A stretch of DNA of 64,000 bases from Streptomyces sp. NRRL B-3428. GTDB taxonomy: Bacteria > Actinomycetota > Actinomycetes > Streptomycetales > Streptomycetaceae. The notes beneath the pieces were generated by a model. It was given only the letters and a program-made list of their open reading frames with translations. It was not told where the DNA came from and searched no databases. The stretch covers positions 1 through 64,000 of the forward strand of contig JOGW01000016.1 in assembly GCA_000721375.1 (NCBI GenBank). Direction: 5' to 3'. Position numbers and translations under genes: made by a program. This document shows positions 34,400-43,883 of the stretch, in pieces (position 1 is the stretch's first letter; each line of letters starts with the position of its first letter).

Positions 34400-35616
34400 G
34401 GGCGTGCCTCGGGCTCGGTGTCGAGGGATGTGCGGGGGAGCCGGGCCGTCAGTGCGGTGCCGCTGCCGGCGGCGGAGGTGAGTGTGAGAGTGCCGCCGAG
34501 TGCCCGCATACGGGCGCGCATCGCGGCCAGACCGAAGCCGCCGTGTTCGGGATCGGGGGCGGGCAGGAGCTCGGGCGTGAACCCGACGCCGTCGTCGACG
34601 ATGTTCAGGGTGACGTCGGTCTCCTCGTAGCCGAGGGTGACGTCGACAGTGGCGGCGTCTGCGTGGCGCACGGTGTTGGCGAGTGCCGACTGTGCGATCC
34701 GCAGCAGCGCCACCTCGTGCGCGGTCGGCAGCGGAGCCGTATCTCCGATGAGGTGGAATCGGGCGCTGACCGGTTCGCGGGCGCTGGTCGTGGCGCACAG
34801 CCGCTCCAGGGCGCCGGCCAATGTGGTGCCGTCCAGGGACGGCGGAGCGAGCGCGGCGACGAAGCGGCGTGCCTCGGCGAGATTGTCCACGGCCGCCTGC
34901 CGCGCCTGACCGACATGTCGTGCCGCGTCGTCCGGAGCAGCGGGCAGCGCCCGCTCGGCCGCACGCAGCAGCAGCTGAATGCTGGTGAGGCCCTGCGCGA
35001 GGGTGTCGTGGATCTCGCGGGCGAGGCGCTCGCGTTCGGCGAGCACTCCAGCGGTGTGCTGTGCGGTCGCGAGATCGGCGCGCGTGGTGGTCAGCTCCTC
35101 GATCAGACGACGACGCTGTTCGCTCTCCCGGTACAGGGCCTGATATCCCCACACCACGGCGACGGCGACCGCGGCACCCAGGGCCGGGCCGATCGCCATC
35201 GCCGCGCTGAACGAATCCTGATGGGCCGCGAACCCGGCGACGGCGGCCGACGCGGTCGCGGCCACAGCGCCCAGACCGGCGCGCCGAGGCAGCAGATGGA
35301 GCTGCAGAAAGTACAGCGGGAACGCCATCCACACCCCTTCGGGGGAGAGCGCTATCAGCACCAGCCATACGGCGGTGACCGAGGCCAGCCACCAGGCGGC
35401 GGCCTTCCGCGACCCGCGTACGGCGGGGGAGAGCGGACCGGCCGCGTACACCAGCGCGCACACCGCGGCAGTGACGACGATCAGGCCGGCGTGCGGCCGG
35501 CCGTCGGCCAGTGCGCGGGCGGCGGTCAGCGCCAGCAGGCCGACGACGAGCAGATGCAGACACCAGGACAGCGCGCGGCTGGTCGGGGTCAGGGGAGGCG
35601 GGGCGGGGGCGTTCAC
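34396..35616 (-). CDS. sensor histidine kinase (HisKA_3 type)
   Basis: 406 residues. Four or five membrane spans fill 15-160, with little extracytoplasmic loop, so it probably senses something in the membrane. The dimerisation helix has the phospho-acceptor His203 (REIHDTLAQGLTSIQ). The ATPase domain has IAQSALANTVRHADA and the G box DDGVGFTPE, then HGGFGLAAMRARM. Cognate regulator directly downstream. Divergent from an ABC exporter, a common layout for antibiotic-peptide or lipid stress sensing. Confidence 0.92.
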   Translation of the reverse strand: MNAPAPPPLTPTSRALSWCLHLLVVGLLALTAARALADGRPHAGLIVVTAAVCALVYAAGPLSPAVRGSRKAAAWWLASVTAVWLVLIALSPEGVWMAFPLYFLQLHLLPRRAGLGAVAATASAAVAGFAAHQDSFSAAMAIGPALGAAVAVAVVWGYQALYRESEQRRRLIEELTTTRADLATAQHTAGVLAERERLAREIHDTLAQGLTSIQLLLRAAERALPAAPDDAARHVGQARQAAVDNLAEARRFVAALAPPSLDGTTLAGALERLCATTSAREPVSARFHLIGDTAPLPTAHEVALLRIAQSALANTVRHADAATVDVTLGYEETDVTLNIVDDGVGFTPELLPAPDPEHGGFGLAAMRARMRALGGTLTLTSAAGSGTALTARLPRTSLDTEPEARP

Positions 35617-35798
35617 AGTGCTCCCAGCCTAAGGAGCCGACAGCGGTGCGGCCTCCATCGAAAGTTACAACTCGCGTCGCGCCCTTCGGCCCGCGAAGTG
35701 ACCTCCCCCGCCAGATGTCTGCCGGGCGGCGGCCGACGACGGTGGGGGACATCACCGATTCCTCGGAATCCGACCGCCGGAAAGGGGCAGACAAGGCC

Positions 35799-36887
35799 GT
35801 GTTCGTCGCCTGGAGAGACCTGAAGTTCGCCAAGGGGCGCTTCGCCCTGATGGGCACGGTGATCGTGCTGATCACGCTCCTCGTCGGACTGCTGTCCGGC
35901 CTCACGGCCGGCCTGGGACAGCAGAACATCTCGGCGATCACCGGCCTGCCCGCCGACAGGATCGCCTTCCAGGCCCCCGGCGGGGGAGAGTCCCTGTCGT
36001 ACGCCAACTCCGGTGTCACCGCCGAGCAGTTGCGGCAGTGGAGCAGGACACCAGGCGTCACCGACGCCGAACCCCTGGGCATCGCCACCACCAAGGCGAC
36101 CACCGACAAGGGCAGGAGCGCCGGCGTCTCGGCCTTCGGCGTGCGCCCGGGATCAGCGCTGGCCCCGGACGGCGGCGCGATCGACGACCGGTCGGCCGTG
36201 CTCTCCACCACTGCGGCCGACGATCTCGGAGTCGAGCCCGGCGACACCTTCACTCTCGCCGGCCAGAAGCTGACGGTCGCCGCCGTACGGGGCGACGCCT
36301 CCTTCAGCCACACGCCGGTCGTCTGGACGAGCCTCGACACCTGGCAGCGGACCGCACCGGGAGGCGGCGACGACGACCGGATCGCGACCGTCATCGCACT
36401 CACCACCACCGCCTCGGCCGACCTCTCGGCCGCCGACGAGGCGGCAGGCACCAAGACGGTCTCCAAGGACGACTCGCTCTCGGCGATCGGCTCCTACACC
36501 TCCGAGAACGGTTCGCTCCAGCTCATGCGCGGTTTCCTTTTCGCCATCTCCGCGCTCGTCATCGGAGCCTTCTTCACCGTCTGGACGATTCAGCGCAGCG
36601 CCGACGTCGCGGTGCTCAAGGCCCTCGGGGCCTCCACCGCGAACCTCCTCAAGGACGCACTCGGCCAGGCCGTGGTCCTGCTCGCCGGCGGCACCCTGAT
36701 CGGCACCGCGCTCGCGGCGGGGTTCGGCGCTGTGGTCGCCGGAAGCGAGGTGCCGTTCCTGCTCACGCCGGCCACCATCCTGATCCCCGCCGCCGTGATG
36801 ATCCTGCTCGGCGCGCTCGGCGCCGCCCTGTCCATCCGCCGCATCACCTCCGTCGACCCGCTGACCGCCCTGGGGAGCGCCCGATGA
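35799..36887 (+). CDS. ABC transporter permease (FtsX/MacB type)
   Basis: 362 residues from the GTG at 35799. One N-terminal span (LMGTVIVLITLLVGLLSGL), a large external domain to about residue 240, then three spans (RGFLFAISALVIGAFFTV, ALGQAVVLLAGGTLIGTAL, ILIPAAVMILLGALGAAL). This is the MacB/FtsX topology. With the downstream ATPase it forms a mechanotransmission-type exporter. The frame is open further upstream, but those codons lie in the divergent promoter zone. Confidence 0.88.
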   Translation: MFVAWRDLKFAKGRFALMGTVIVLITLLVGLLSGLTAGLGQQNISAITGLPADRIAFQAPGGGESLSYANSGVTAEQLRQWSRTPGVTDAEPLGIATTKATTDKGRSAGVSAFGVRPGSALAPDGGAIDDRSAVLSTTAADDLGVEPGDTFTLAGQKLTVAAVRGDASFSHTPVVWTSLDTWQRTAPGGGDDDRIATVIALTTTASADLSAADEAAGTKTVSKDDSLSAIGSYTSENGSLQLMRGFLFAISALVIGAFFTVWTIQRSADVAVLKALGASTANLLKDALGQAVVLLAGGTLIGTALAAGFGAVVAGSEVPFLLTPATILIPAAVMILLGALGAALSIRRITSVDPLTALGSAR

Positions 36888-37576
36888 GCCTCGACCTGAC
36901 CGACATCACGCTCACCTATCCCGACGGCGATTCCCGGCTGACCGCGCTCGACCGCGTCACCCTGCACGTGCCCAAGGGCAGCGTCACCGCGGTGGTCGGC
37001 CCGTCGGGTTCGGGCAAGTCCAGCCTGCTCGCAGTGGCCGCCACCCTGATCACACCCGACCAGGGCACGGTCACTGTCGACGGCACCGTGACGACCGGTA
37101 TGACGCGCGGTGAACTCACTGAGCTGCGCCGCCACAGGATCGGCATCGTCTTCCAGCAGCCGAACCTGCTGCCCTCCCTCACCGCCGCCGAACAGCTCCA
37201 GGTGATGGCCCAGATCGACGGCCGCAGCCCGGCCAAGGCCCGCACCCGCGCCCTCGAACTCCTCGACGCCGTGGGCCTCGCCGACCAGTCCCGTCGCCGC
37301 CCGCACCAGCTCTCGGGCGGCCAGCGTCAGCGCGTCAACATCGCCCGCGCCCTGATGAACGACCCCACGGTCCTCCTCGTGGACGAACCCACCAGCGCAC
37401 TCGACCACGAACGCGGCGCCGCCGTCATCGACCTCCTCACCCAGCTCACCCACCGCCAGGCCACCGCCACCGTCCTGGTGACGCACGACCCGACCCACCT
37501 CACCGCCGTCGATCAGATCGCCGAAGTCCACGACGGACGACTGCGGTTGCCCGCCCACCGGGACAGTGCTCCATAG
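36884..37576 (+). CDS. ABC transporter ATPase (LolD/MacB type)
   Basis: 230 residues. Walker A GPSGSGKSS (39-47), Q loop VFQQPNLLPSLTA, signature LSGGQRQRVNIARAL and Walker B VLLVDEPTSAL are all intact; the switch His is in LVTHDP. ATG overlaps the permease stop by four bases. Partner of the preceding permease. Confidence 0.95.
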   Translation: MSLDLTDITLTYPDGDSRLTALDRVTLHVPKGSVTAVVGPSGSGKSSLLAVAATLITPDQGTVTVDGTVTTGMTRGELTELRRHRIGIVFQQPNLLPSLTAAEQLQVMAQIDGRSPAKARTRALELLDAVGLADQSRRRPHQLSGGQRQRVNIARALMNDPTVLLVDEPTSALDHERGAAVIDLLTQLTHRQATATVLVTHDPTHLTAVDQIAEVHDGRLRLPAHRDSAP

Positions 37577-37588
37577 GGGTTCGCGGCT

Positions 37589-38593
37589 TCATAGGGGCTT
37601 ACGGAGCCGCAGCAGATACGTGGCCGTCAGCGCGACGGCACGGTCCTCGTCCGGCACCAGGGCCGCCAGCGCCCGCGAGGCCGTCTCGCCGGGAATGCCC
37701 GCAAGCGCCTGGGTGAGGCGGCCTCGCGCAGGCGCTTCGGCCGTGGGGTCATCGAGCCGCTCGACGAGCAGGCCGGCGATGTGCTCGGCCTCGACGGTCC
37801 CGCCCGCCAGCACGCTCAGCGCGTCCGCCGCATCGGTGTCCCTGTGCCCCGCCACGATCATGTCGACGAGCACCGCGGTCGCCTCGGCCGCGCCGCCGGT
37901 TGCGAGGGCCACCGCCGCGTGTCCCCGTACGACCGCATCGGGGTTGTCCAGTGCCGTCCGCAGATGTGTGCCGGCCGCGGCGCCGCTCATCTCCGCCAGG
38001 CACAGAACCGCGCGTTCCCGTACCGCGGCGGACGGCGCGTGGAGAGCGTCGGACAGGACGCGCGGAACGTCCTCGCCCGAGCGCGCCAGCGCCCACCGCA
38101 GAGCGCCCGCGACATGAGGGTCGCTCTCGCCGAGCGCGGCCTCGGCCAGGGCCTCCTGGGGCAGTGGCACCTCGTCGGCCGAGGAGAGCGCCGCGCGTTG
38201 GCGTGCGTCGGCGCTCTGCGAGCCCAATGCCTGCAGCAGCCCCACCAGTTGGAGCACCTCCTCCCAGCTGTCGGGGTCCGCGGCGTCGATCCGCCCCAGC
38301 CGCGTGAGCAGCTCCTTCTCGGCCGCGATGCGGTCGTGTGTCTGCCGGATGAGATCGCCGACGAGCGTCGCGGGCGTGAAGCCCGGCTCGTCGAGTGCGC
38401 GCCCGATCTCCCGCAGCGACAGACCGAGCGTACGAAGGCTCTCGATATGGAAGATCCGCCGGATGTCGTCACCGGAGTACTCCCGATAGCCGGAGCCCGT
38501 ACGTCCCGAGGGCCGCAGCAGGCCGAGCGACTCGTAATGCCGCAGCATGCGGGCGCTGACCCCGGAGCGCCGTGCCACCTCGCCGATCAACAT
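37589..38593 (-). CDS. MerR-family regulator with C-terminal HEAT repeats
   Basis: 334 residues. MerR winged helix at 1-70 (MLIGEVARRSGVSARMLRHY), dimerisation helix to about 120. From about 150 to the end are HEAT/PBS-like helical repeats (HVAGALRWALARSGEDVPRV, AVRERAVLCLAEM, VVRGHAAVALATGG). The effector part is thus a protein-interaction solenoid rather than a small-molecule domain. Four bases upstream lies another HEAT-repeat gene, so the two probably interact or share a target. Confidence 0.85.
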   Translation of the reverse strand: MLIGEVARRSGVSARMLRHYESLGLLRPSGRTGSGYREYSGDDIRRIFHIESLRTLGLSLREIGRALDEPGFTPATLVGDLIRQTHDRIAAEKELLTRLGRIDAADPDSWEEVLQLVGLLQALGSQSADARQRAALSSADEVPLPQEALAEAALGESDPHVAGALRWALARSGEDVPRVLSDALHAPSAAVRERAVLCLAEMSGAAAGTHLRTALDNPDAVVRGHAAVALATGGAAEATAVLVDMIVAGHRDTDAADALSVLAGGTVEAEHIAGLLVERLDDPTAEAPARGRLTQALAGIPGETASRALAALVPDEDRAVALTATYLLRLRKPL

Positions 38594-38597
38594 GCCG

Positions 38598-39263
38598 TCA
38601 TTGTGCGGGCCGGTCCTTCAGCGCGACGAACCGCTTGGCCTCCTCGACCGCGAACCCGAACCCGGCGTCCGGGTCCCGCAGCAGCCGCAGTGTGGCGTGA
38701 GCATGCGCGCGTACGTCCACGTCGGAGGCCGTGGCCGCCGTACGCAGGGCCGGCTCGGCCGACCCGCCGAGCGCGACCAGGGCCCGGCTCAGGCTCAGCT
38801 GCGTCTCGCGCGGCCCGCGCCCCAACTGGGTGACCAGCACGCCGGCGAGCGAGGACTTCGCACCCTCCGGTACGAGCACCACAGCGGCCCGCCAAGCGCT
38901 CTGCGCCACCTCGTCCACGCTGTCGGTCAGCAGCGATCCGGTGATCGCCGGCCACGCCCGCGGGTCCCCGAGCTTGGACAGGGTGTGCAGCGCCTGGCTG
39001 CGTGCCTGCGTACGCGGCGAGCCGAGCTCGCGCAGCAGCGCCGGCAGTGTCAGGGACAGCGGGTGGCGGGTGAGCGCCCAGGTCAGCATGTCCCGTACAG
39101 AGAACTCGGGCTCGACCGCGCAGCGCTCGACGAGTTCCTCGACGAAATGCGGCTCGGGCGCGGAACCCACCGCGAGCGCGGCGCGCAGCCGTACCGACGT
39201 ACGGTCGTCACTCAGCGCCCGGACCATACGGGTCCCGTCTCCGTCCTGTTGCGTGATCACCAT
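38598..39263 (-). CDS. HEAT-repeat protein
   Basis: 221 residues from the ATG at 39263, with AGGAGG eight bases upstream. Successive HEAT repeats: VRLRAALAVGSAPEPHFVEEL, TQARSQALHTLSKLGDPRAWP, ETQLSLSRALVALGGSAEPAL, VDVRAHAHATLRLLRD. No catalytic motif. First gene of a two-gene operon with the MerR-HEAT regulator, suggesting a scaffold or co-regulator role. Confidence 0.82.
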   Translation of the reverse strand: MVITQQDGDGTRMVRALSDDRTSVRLRAALAVGSAPEPHFVEELVERCAVEPEFSVRDMLTWALTRHPLSLTLPALLRELGSPRTQARSQALHTLSKLGDPRAWPAITGSLLTDSVDEVAQSAWRAAVVLVPEGAKSSLAGVLVTQLGRGPRETQLSLSRALVALGGSAEPALRTAATASDVDVRAHAHATLRLLRDPDAGFGFAVEEAKRFVALKDRPAQ

Positions 39264-39613
39264 GTGGATCACCTCCTCGACGAGGAGCAAAGACCTTGTC
39301 ACCGTGTGAAGGTCAAGCAGCCGTGTGCACGCACCGGCGCAGGACGAGGTCGAGGCGCATCGCCTGAGGGGAAGGCCTCCGGGGTGCGCGGCACCGACTT
39401 CCGCGCCCCCGGAGGGGTTCAACCGTGCGGCCGCCGCAACGAGCACGCCCCCTTGATTCGAAACTGAGGGTGGGAGCGGCTTGGTCGACCACTCGATCGT
39501 GTCGCGAGCCCCAGAAATCCCGCCGGTCACACAGACCCACCAAGCCGAATCCGGTTCTGCTCCGAATCACCAGTGCGGGGCAAAGGCTGCCCGGCGCGGG
39601 GACGAGGGGCGGT
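39264..39613. other. 350-bp divergent intergenic region with a large hairpin
   Basis: Holds the promoters of the HEAT operon (left) and the lipid operon (right). At 39376-39415 a hairpin forms from 9 bp plus 6 bp of stem around a single bulged T, with a 9-base loop. No gene is supported here. I could not fix the promoters. Confidence 0.6.
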
Positions 39614-40879
39614 ATGACACCGAAGCGACGCACGGCGGTGGTGGGCAGCGGAATCGCCGGACTGACAGCGGCGTACATCCTGCGCGAGGCCCACGACGTC
39701 ACCTTGTACGAGAGCGACGACCGGCTCGGCGGCCACGCCCACACCCACGATGTGGTGTCGGGCGACGGGCGTGCCCTGGCCGTCGACTCGGGGTTCATCG
39801 TCCACAACGAACGCACCTACCCCCATCTGCTGCGCCTGTTCGCGGAGTTGGGGGTGGTGACCCGCGAGACCGGCATGACGATGTCCGTGCGCTGCGAAGG
39901 CTGCGGTCTCGAGTACGCGGGTGCCCGCGGTGCCAGAGGTCTGTTCGCCCGGCCCGCGAACGCACTGTCCCTGCCCTATCTGCGGATGCTCGGTGAAGTT
40001 CCGCGATTCCACCGCGCCGCGCGGAAGATGCTCGCGCAAGGCCCCGGCGGCGGGCGGACGCTGGGGGAGTTCCTCACCGCGCACCACTTCTCGCGCTATT
40101 TCGTACGGCACTTCGTCACGCCGCTCGTCTCCGCGGTCTGGTCCTGTCCGCCCGCGTCGGCGCTGCGCTATCCCGCGCGCTATCTGTTCGCCTTCCTCGA
40201 CCACCACGGGATGCTCACCGTCAGCGGCTCGCCGACCTGGCGCACGGTGACCGGTGGCTCCCGCACCTACGTGGAGCGGATCGCCAAGCAGCTGGGCACG
40301 GTGCATCTGTCGACGCCGGTACGGGCGGTGCACCGCGTCCAGGGCCGTGCCGAGATCCGCACGGCGGACGGCGCGAGCGCGACGTACGACTGTGTGGTCA
40401 TCGCGACGCACCCGGACCAGGCGCTGCGTCTGCTCGCCGATCCGACCGAGGACGAGCGGCGGATCCTGGGCGCCTTCCGTTACTCGCACAACCCGACGCT
40501 CCTGCACACCGACACCTCGGTGCTGCCACGTCGCGCGGGGGCGCGTGCGGCCTGGAACTACCTCATGCCCGACTGCGCCGCCGGCGCCGAACACGTGCGG
40601 GTCAGCTACGACATGGACCTCCTGCAAGGCCTGGACGCACCGGAGTCCTATGTGGTCACGCTCGGAGACGACGGACGCATCGCCGAGGAACGGATCCTGG
40701 CCCGGATGCTCTACGAGCACCCCCGCTACACCCCGGAGTCCCTGGCGGCCCAGCGCCAACTCCCGTCCCTCAACGGTCCGGTGACGGTGTACGCGGGCGC
40801 CTATCACGGCTGGGGGTTCCACGAGGACGGCTGCCGCTCGGGAGTCGAGGCGGCAGCGGCGCTCGGGGTGATCTGGTGA
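39614..40879 (+). CDS. FAD-dependent amine oxidase-like protein
   Basis: 421 residues from the ATG at 39614. An FAD dinucleotide motif opens the protein (VVGSGIAGLTAAYILREAHD), followed by ESDDRLGGHAHTHDV and a C-terminal YAGAYHGWGFHEDGCRSG flavin segment. This is the flavin enzyme that heads 'DUF1365 - cyclopropane synthase' operons; in Rhodobacter the related genes belong to the singlet-oxygen sigmaE regulon. It probably modifies lipid acyl chains with the three downstream products. Its stop overlaps the next start (GTGA). Confidence 0.85.
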   Translation: MTPKRRTAVVGSGIAGLTAAYILREAHDVTLYESDDRLGGHAHTHDVVSGDGRALAVDSGFIVHNERTYPHLLRLFAELGVVTRETGMTMSVRCEGCGLEYAGARGARGLFARPANALSLPYLRMLGEVPRFHRAARKMLAQGPGGGRTLGEFLTAHHFSRYFVRHFVTPLVSAVWSCPPASALRYPARYLFAFLDHHGMLTVSGSPTWRTVTGGSRTYVERIAKQLGTVHLSTPVRAVHRVQGRAEIRTADGASATYDCVVIATHPDQALRLLADPTEDERRILGAFRYSHNPTLLHTDTSVLPRRAGARAAWNYLMPDCAAGAEHVRVSYDMDLLQGLDAPESYVVTLGDDGRIAEERILARMLYEHPRYTPESLAAQRQLPSLNGPVTVYAGAYHGWGFHEDGCRSGVEAAAALGVIW

Positions 40880-41706
40880 GCACGCCGTCGGCATCGCCAT
40901 CGGCTTCGGCGTCGCCGATGCCGGAGCCACTGCTCGCGCCATGGCCCGAAGCCCCGGCGCTCTACCCGGCTCTCGTCACGCACGTCCGCACCAGACCCAC
41001 GCGCTACGCCCTGGGCCACCGCACCTACCTCTGGCTGGTCGATCTGGACCGGCTGCCGGTGCTGCCCCGCCCGCTGCGCTCCCTGGCGCGCTTCGAGGGC
41101 CGCGACCACTTCTCGGGCCGTGACACCACGATCCGTGCCGGACTGCGGCGCTTCCTCGCGGCGAACGGGATGGAGTTCCCCGACGGGCGCGTCCTGATGC
41201 TCGCCAACGCCCGGGTGCTCGGCCACGTCTTCAACCCCCTGACCCTGTACTGGTGTTACACGCCCGCCGGCCGGCTGCGGTGCGTGGTGGCGGAGGTCCA
41301 CAACACGTACGGCGAGCGGCATTGCTATCTGCTGCGACCGCAGCCCGTGCGCGACGCGGACTCGGGCCATGACGACCCAGGCGAGACCTATGAGGCGGCC
41401 AAGGAGTTTTACGTCTCACCCTTCTTCCCGGTCACCGGCTCGTATCGCATGCGCCTGCCCGTACCCCGTGAACACCTGCGGCTCACCGTGCACTTGGCGC
41501 AGGAGGGTGCACGGCCCTTCACCGCCACCGTGCGAGGCGAGCGCCGTCCCGCGACCGTGGCGACACTCGCGCGTCTGCTGCTGCACCACCCCTGGTCCAC
41601 CCTCGCCGTCACCGTGGCCATCCGCCGGCACGGCATCCGGCTGTGGCTGCGCGGGCTGCGACCGGTGCCCCGCCCCTCCCATCCCCGGCAGAAAGGAATG
41701 CAGTGA
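40876..41706 (+). CDS. DUF1365 protein
   Basis: 276 residues from a GTG. ALYPALVTHVRTRPTRYAL, FNPLTLYWCY, EVHNTYGERHCYLL and FYVSPFFPVTGSYRM are the DUF1365 hallmarks. The family is tied to fatty-acid methylation or furan/cyclopropane lipid operons; its reaction is not settled. Overlaps both neighbours by four bases (GTGA). Confidence 0.9.
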   Translation: MSTPSASPSASASPMPEPLLAPWPEAPALYPALVTHVRTRPTRYALGHRTYLWLVDLDRLPVLPRPLRSLARFEGRDHFSGRDTTIRAGLRRFLAANGMEFPDGRVLMLANARVLGHVFNPLTLYWCYTPAGRLRCVVAEVHNTYGERHCYLLRPQPVRDADSGHDDPGETYEAAKEFYVSPFFPVTGSYRMRLPVPREHLRLTVHLAQEGARPFTATVRGERRPATVATLARLLLHHPWSTLAVTVAIRRHGIRLWLRGLRPVPRPSHPRQKGMQ

Positions 41707-43013
41707 GCACGTCTGTCTCCGACACCTCCGACTCCTCCGCGCGCGAAGGGTCCGCGCCGGGCACCACCCCCGCGCCGCACCGTACGGTCGATCCGGACCG
41801 GTGGCCCGACGTGGCGTCGGTACCCCCCTGTTCGGCGATACGGCGGGCCGTCGCGCGCGGTCTCGTACGGCGTGCCCTGCGCCGGCTGCCCCTGCGGGTG
41901 CGGCTGGGCAACGAGGAGGCGCTCGGGCGTGGCGGACCGCTCCTGACCGTCCATGACGAACCCGCGTTCATGAGCCGGATCGCCGTGGGTGGACTCATCG
42001 GCTTCGGCGAGTCCTACATGGCCGGCGAGTGGGACGCCGAGGACCTCGCCGGGGTCCTGGAGGTCCTGGCGGGCAACGTCACGACGCTGATCCCGCCGTC
42101 CCTGCAGCGACTGCGCGGACTGTGGGCCGTGCCGCAGCCGGCCACCCAGCGCAACACGCTCGACGGCGCGCGCAGCAACATCCACCGGCACTACGACCTG
42201 TCGAACGACCTGTTCGCCCTCTTCCTCGACGAGACGCTCACCTACTCCGCCGCCTGCTTCGACGAACTGCCCGCCACCCGCGCAGAGCTCACTGCGGCCC
42301 AGCACCGCAAGATCGACCTGCTGCTCGACCTGGCGGGAGTCGGCCCCGGTACACGGCTGCTCGAAATCGGCACCGGTTGGGGCGAGTTGGTGCTGCGGGC
42401 CGCAGGGCGTGGGGCGTCGGTGCGCTCGGTGACGCTCTCCGCGCAGCAGCGCGCGCTCGCCCGCGAGCGGCTGAAGGCGGCCGGCCTCGATCACCGGGCC
42501 GAGGTGGATCTGTGTGACTACCGGCAGGTCGAGGGCGAGTACGACGCTGTCGTCAGCGTCGAGATGATCGAAGCCGTCGGAGCGGAGTACTGGCCGGACT
42601 ACTTCCGCTGTCTCGACCGGCTCCTGGCGCCCGGCGGACGGATCGCCCTGCAGGCGATCACCATGCCCCACGACCGGCTGCTCGCCTCCGCCGGCACCCA
42701 CACCTGGATCCAGAAGTACATCTTCCCCGGCGGCCTGCTGCCCTCCGTCCAGGCCGTCGAGGAAACCCTCGCCGCGCACACCGCCTTGCGGGTCGATTCC
42801 GGCGCGGCCTACGGCGCCCACTACGCCGAGACGCTGCGGCTGTGGCGTGAACGGTTCGCCGAACAGACGCCCGCTGTGGCGGACTTGGGCTTCGACGCCA
42901 CGTTCCGCCGTATGTGGACCTTCTATCTCGCCTACTCCGAAGCGGGATTCCGCTCCGGTTACCTCGACGTCCAGCAGCTCCTGCTGACCCGGGGCGAAGG
43001 GAAGCCGTCATGA
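41703..43013 (+). CDS. cyclopropane-fatty-acyl-phospholipid synthase family methyltransferase
   Basis: 436 residues from a GTG. The N-terminal acyl-binding part (GESYMAGEWDAEDLAGVLEV) precedes the SAM fold with motif I LLEIGTGWGELVLRA; NIHRHYDLSNDLFALFLD and LTYSAACFD are typical of CFA synthases. It adds a methyl group to unsaturated phospholipid chains. Position between DUF1365 and DUF1295 genes supports a lipid-modifying role. Confidence 0.92.
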   Translation: MSTSVSDTSDSSAREGSAPGTTPAPHRTVDPDRWPDVASVPPCSAIRRAVARGLVRRALRRLPLRVRLGNEEALGRGGPLLTVHDEPAFMSRIAVGGLIGFGESYMAGEWDAEDLAGVLEVLAGNVTTLIPPSLQRLRGLWAVPQPATQRNTLDGARSNIHRHYDLSNDLFALFLDETLTYSAACFDELPATRAELTAAQHRKIDLLLDLAGVGPGTRLLEIGTGWGELVLRAAGRGASVRSVTLSAQQRALARERLKAAGLDHRAEVDLCDYRQVEGEYDAVVSVEMIEAVGAEYWPDYFRCLDRLLAPGGRIALQAITMPHDRLLASAGTHTWIQKYIFPGGLLPSVQAVEETLAAHTALRVDSGAAYGAHYAETLRLWRERFAEQTPAVADLGFDATFRRMWTFYLAYSEAGFRSGYLDVQQLLLTRGEGKPS

Positions 43014-43834
43014 CCGGATTCGACTGGGGCGCCTTCGCGGCCCAACTCCCCGTCACCGCCGCTGCCGCGCTCGCCGTCCTCCTGGTGACCTTCGCCGTCG
43101 CCGTGCGCAAGGACCTGCACCGCCTCGTCGACGTCGCGTGGGGCCTCGCCTTCTGTGCTGTGGCCGTCGTCTCGTACGTCCTGTCCGCAGGCCACGGTGA
43201 TGACGCGCGCCGGCTGTGTGTCACCGGCCTGACCGTGGTGTGGGGGCTGCGCCTCTCCGTGCACATCGGGCTGCGGGGCCGGGGCCACGGCGAGGATCCG
43301 CGCTACGAGCAGCTGCTGGCCAAAGCACCCGGCAGCAGGACGGCCTACGCGCTGCGCATGGTGTACCTGCTGCAGGGCGCACTCGTCTGGCTGGTGTCGC
43401 TGCCGGTGCAGGCGGCCGGGTACGTGGTCGGGGCGATGACGCCGCTCGCCGCGGTGGGCGGTGCGCTGTGGCTGACCGGTGTCGTCTTCGAGGCGGTCGG
43501 TGACCGGCAGTTGGCCCGGTTCAAGGCCGATCCGGCGAACCGCGGGCGGATCATGGACCGCGGCCTGTGGTCCTGGACTCGGCACCCCAACTACTTCGGC
43601 GACTTCTGTGTCTGGTGGGGCCTGTTCCTGTTTGTCTGCGACTGGCCTCCCGCGGCCGCCGCGACGCTGATCGGCCCCGCCGTGATGAGCTACCTGCTCA
43701 CCCGTGGCAGCGGAAAGGCGCTCCTGGAGCGGCATATGGCGGACCGACCCGGCCATGCGGAGTACCGCGAGCGCGTGAGCGGGTTCTTCCCACGGCCACC
43801 GCGGCAGCGGCGCCGTACGGCTTCGGGTAGTTGA
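43010..43834 (+). CDS. DUF1295 membrane protein (steroid 5-alpha-reductase-like fold)
   Basis: 274 residues with about six or seven spans, beginning AAALAVLLVTFAVAV. The C-terminal core RGLWSWTRHPNYFGDFCVWWG is the NADPH-binding signature of the steroid reductase/isoprenylcysteine methyltransferase-like family. In this operon it probably reduces or finishes the modified acyl chain. ATG overlaps the CFA-synthase stop by four bases. Convergent with the anti-sigma gene. Confidence 0.9.
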   Translation: MTGFDWGAFAAQLPVTAAAALAVLLVTFAVAVRKDLHRLVDVAWGLAFCAVAVVSYVLSAGHGDDARRLCVTGLTVVWGLRLSVHIGLRGRGHGEDPRYEQLLAKAPGSRTAYALRMVYLLQGALVWLVSLPVQAAGYVVGAMTPLAAVGGALWLTGVVFEAVGDRQLARFKADPANRGRIMDRGLWSWTRHPNYFGDFCVWWGLFLFVCDWPPAAAATLIGPAVMSYLLTRGSGKALLERHMADRPGHAEYRERVSGFFPRPPRQRRRTASGS

Positions 43835-43883
43835 GGAAGGGCGAATCGGCGGTTGCGGGCCACCCTGAAGGGCGGCGCAAGCC

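Noticed and set aside
34400..36466. Very long minus-strand open frame continuing upstream from the response regulator
   Set aside because: It overlaps the histidine kinase in another frame and the ABC permease in antisense; high-GC shadow.
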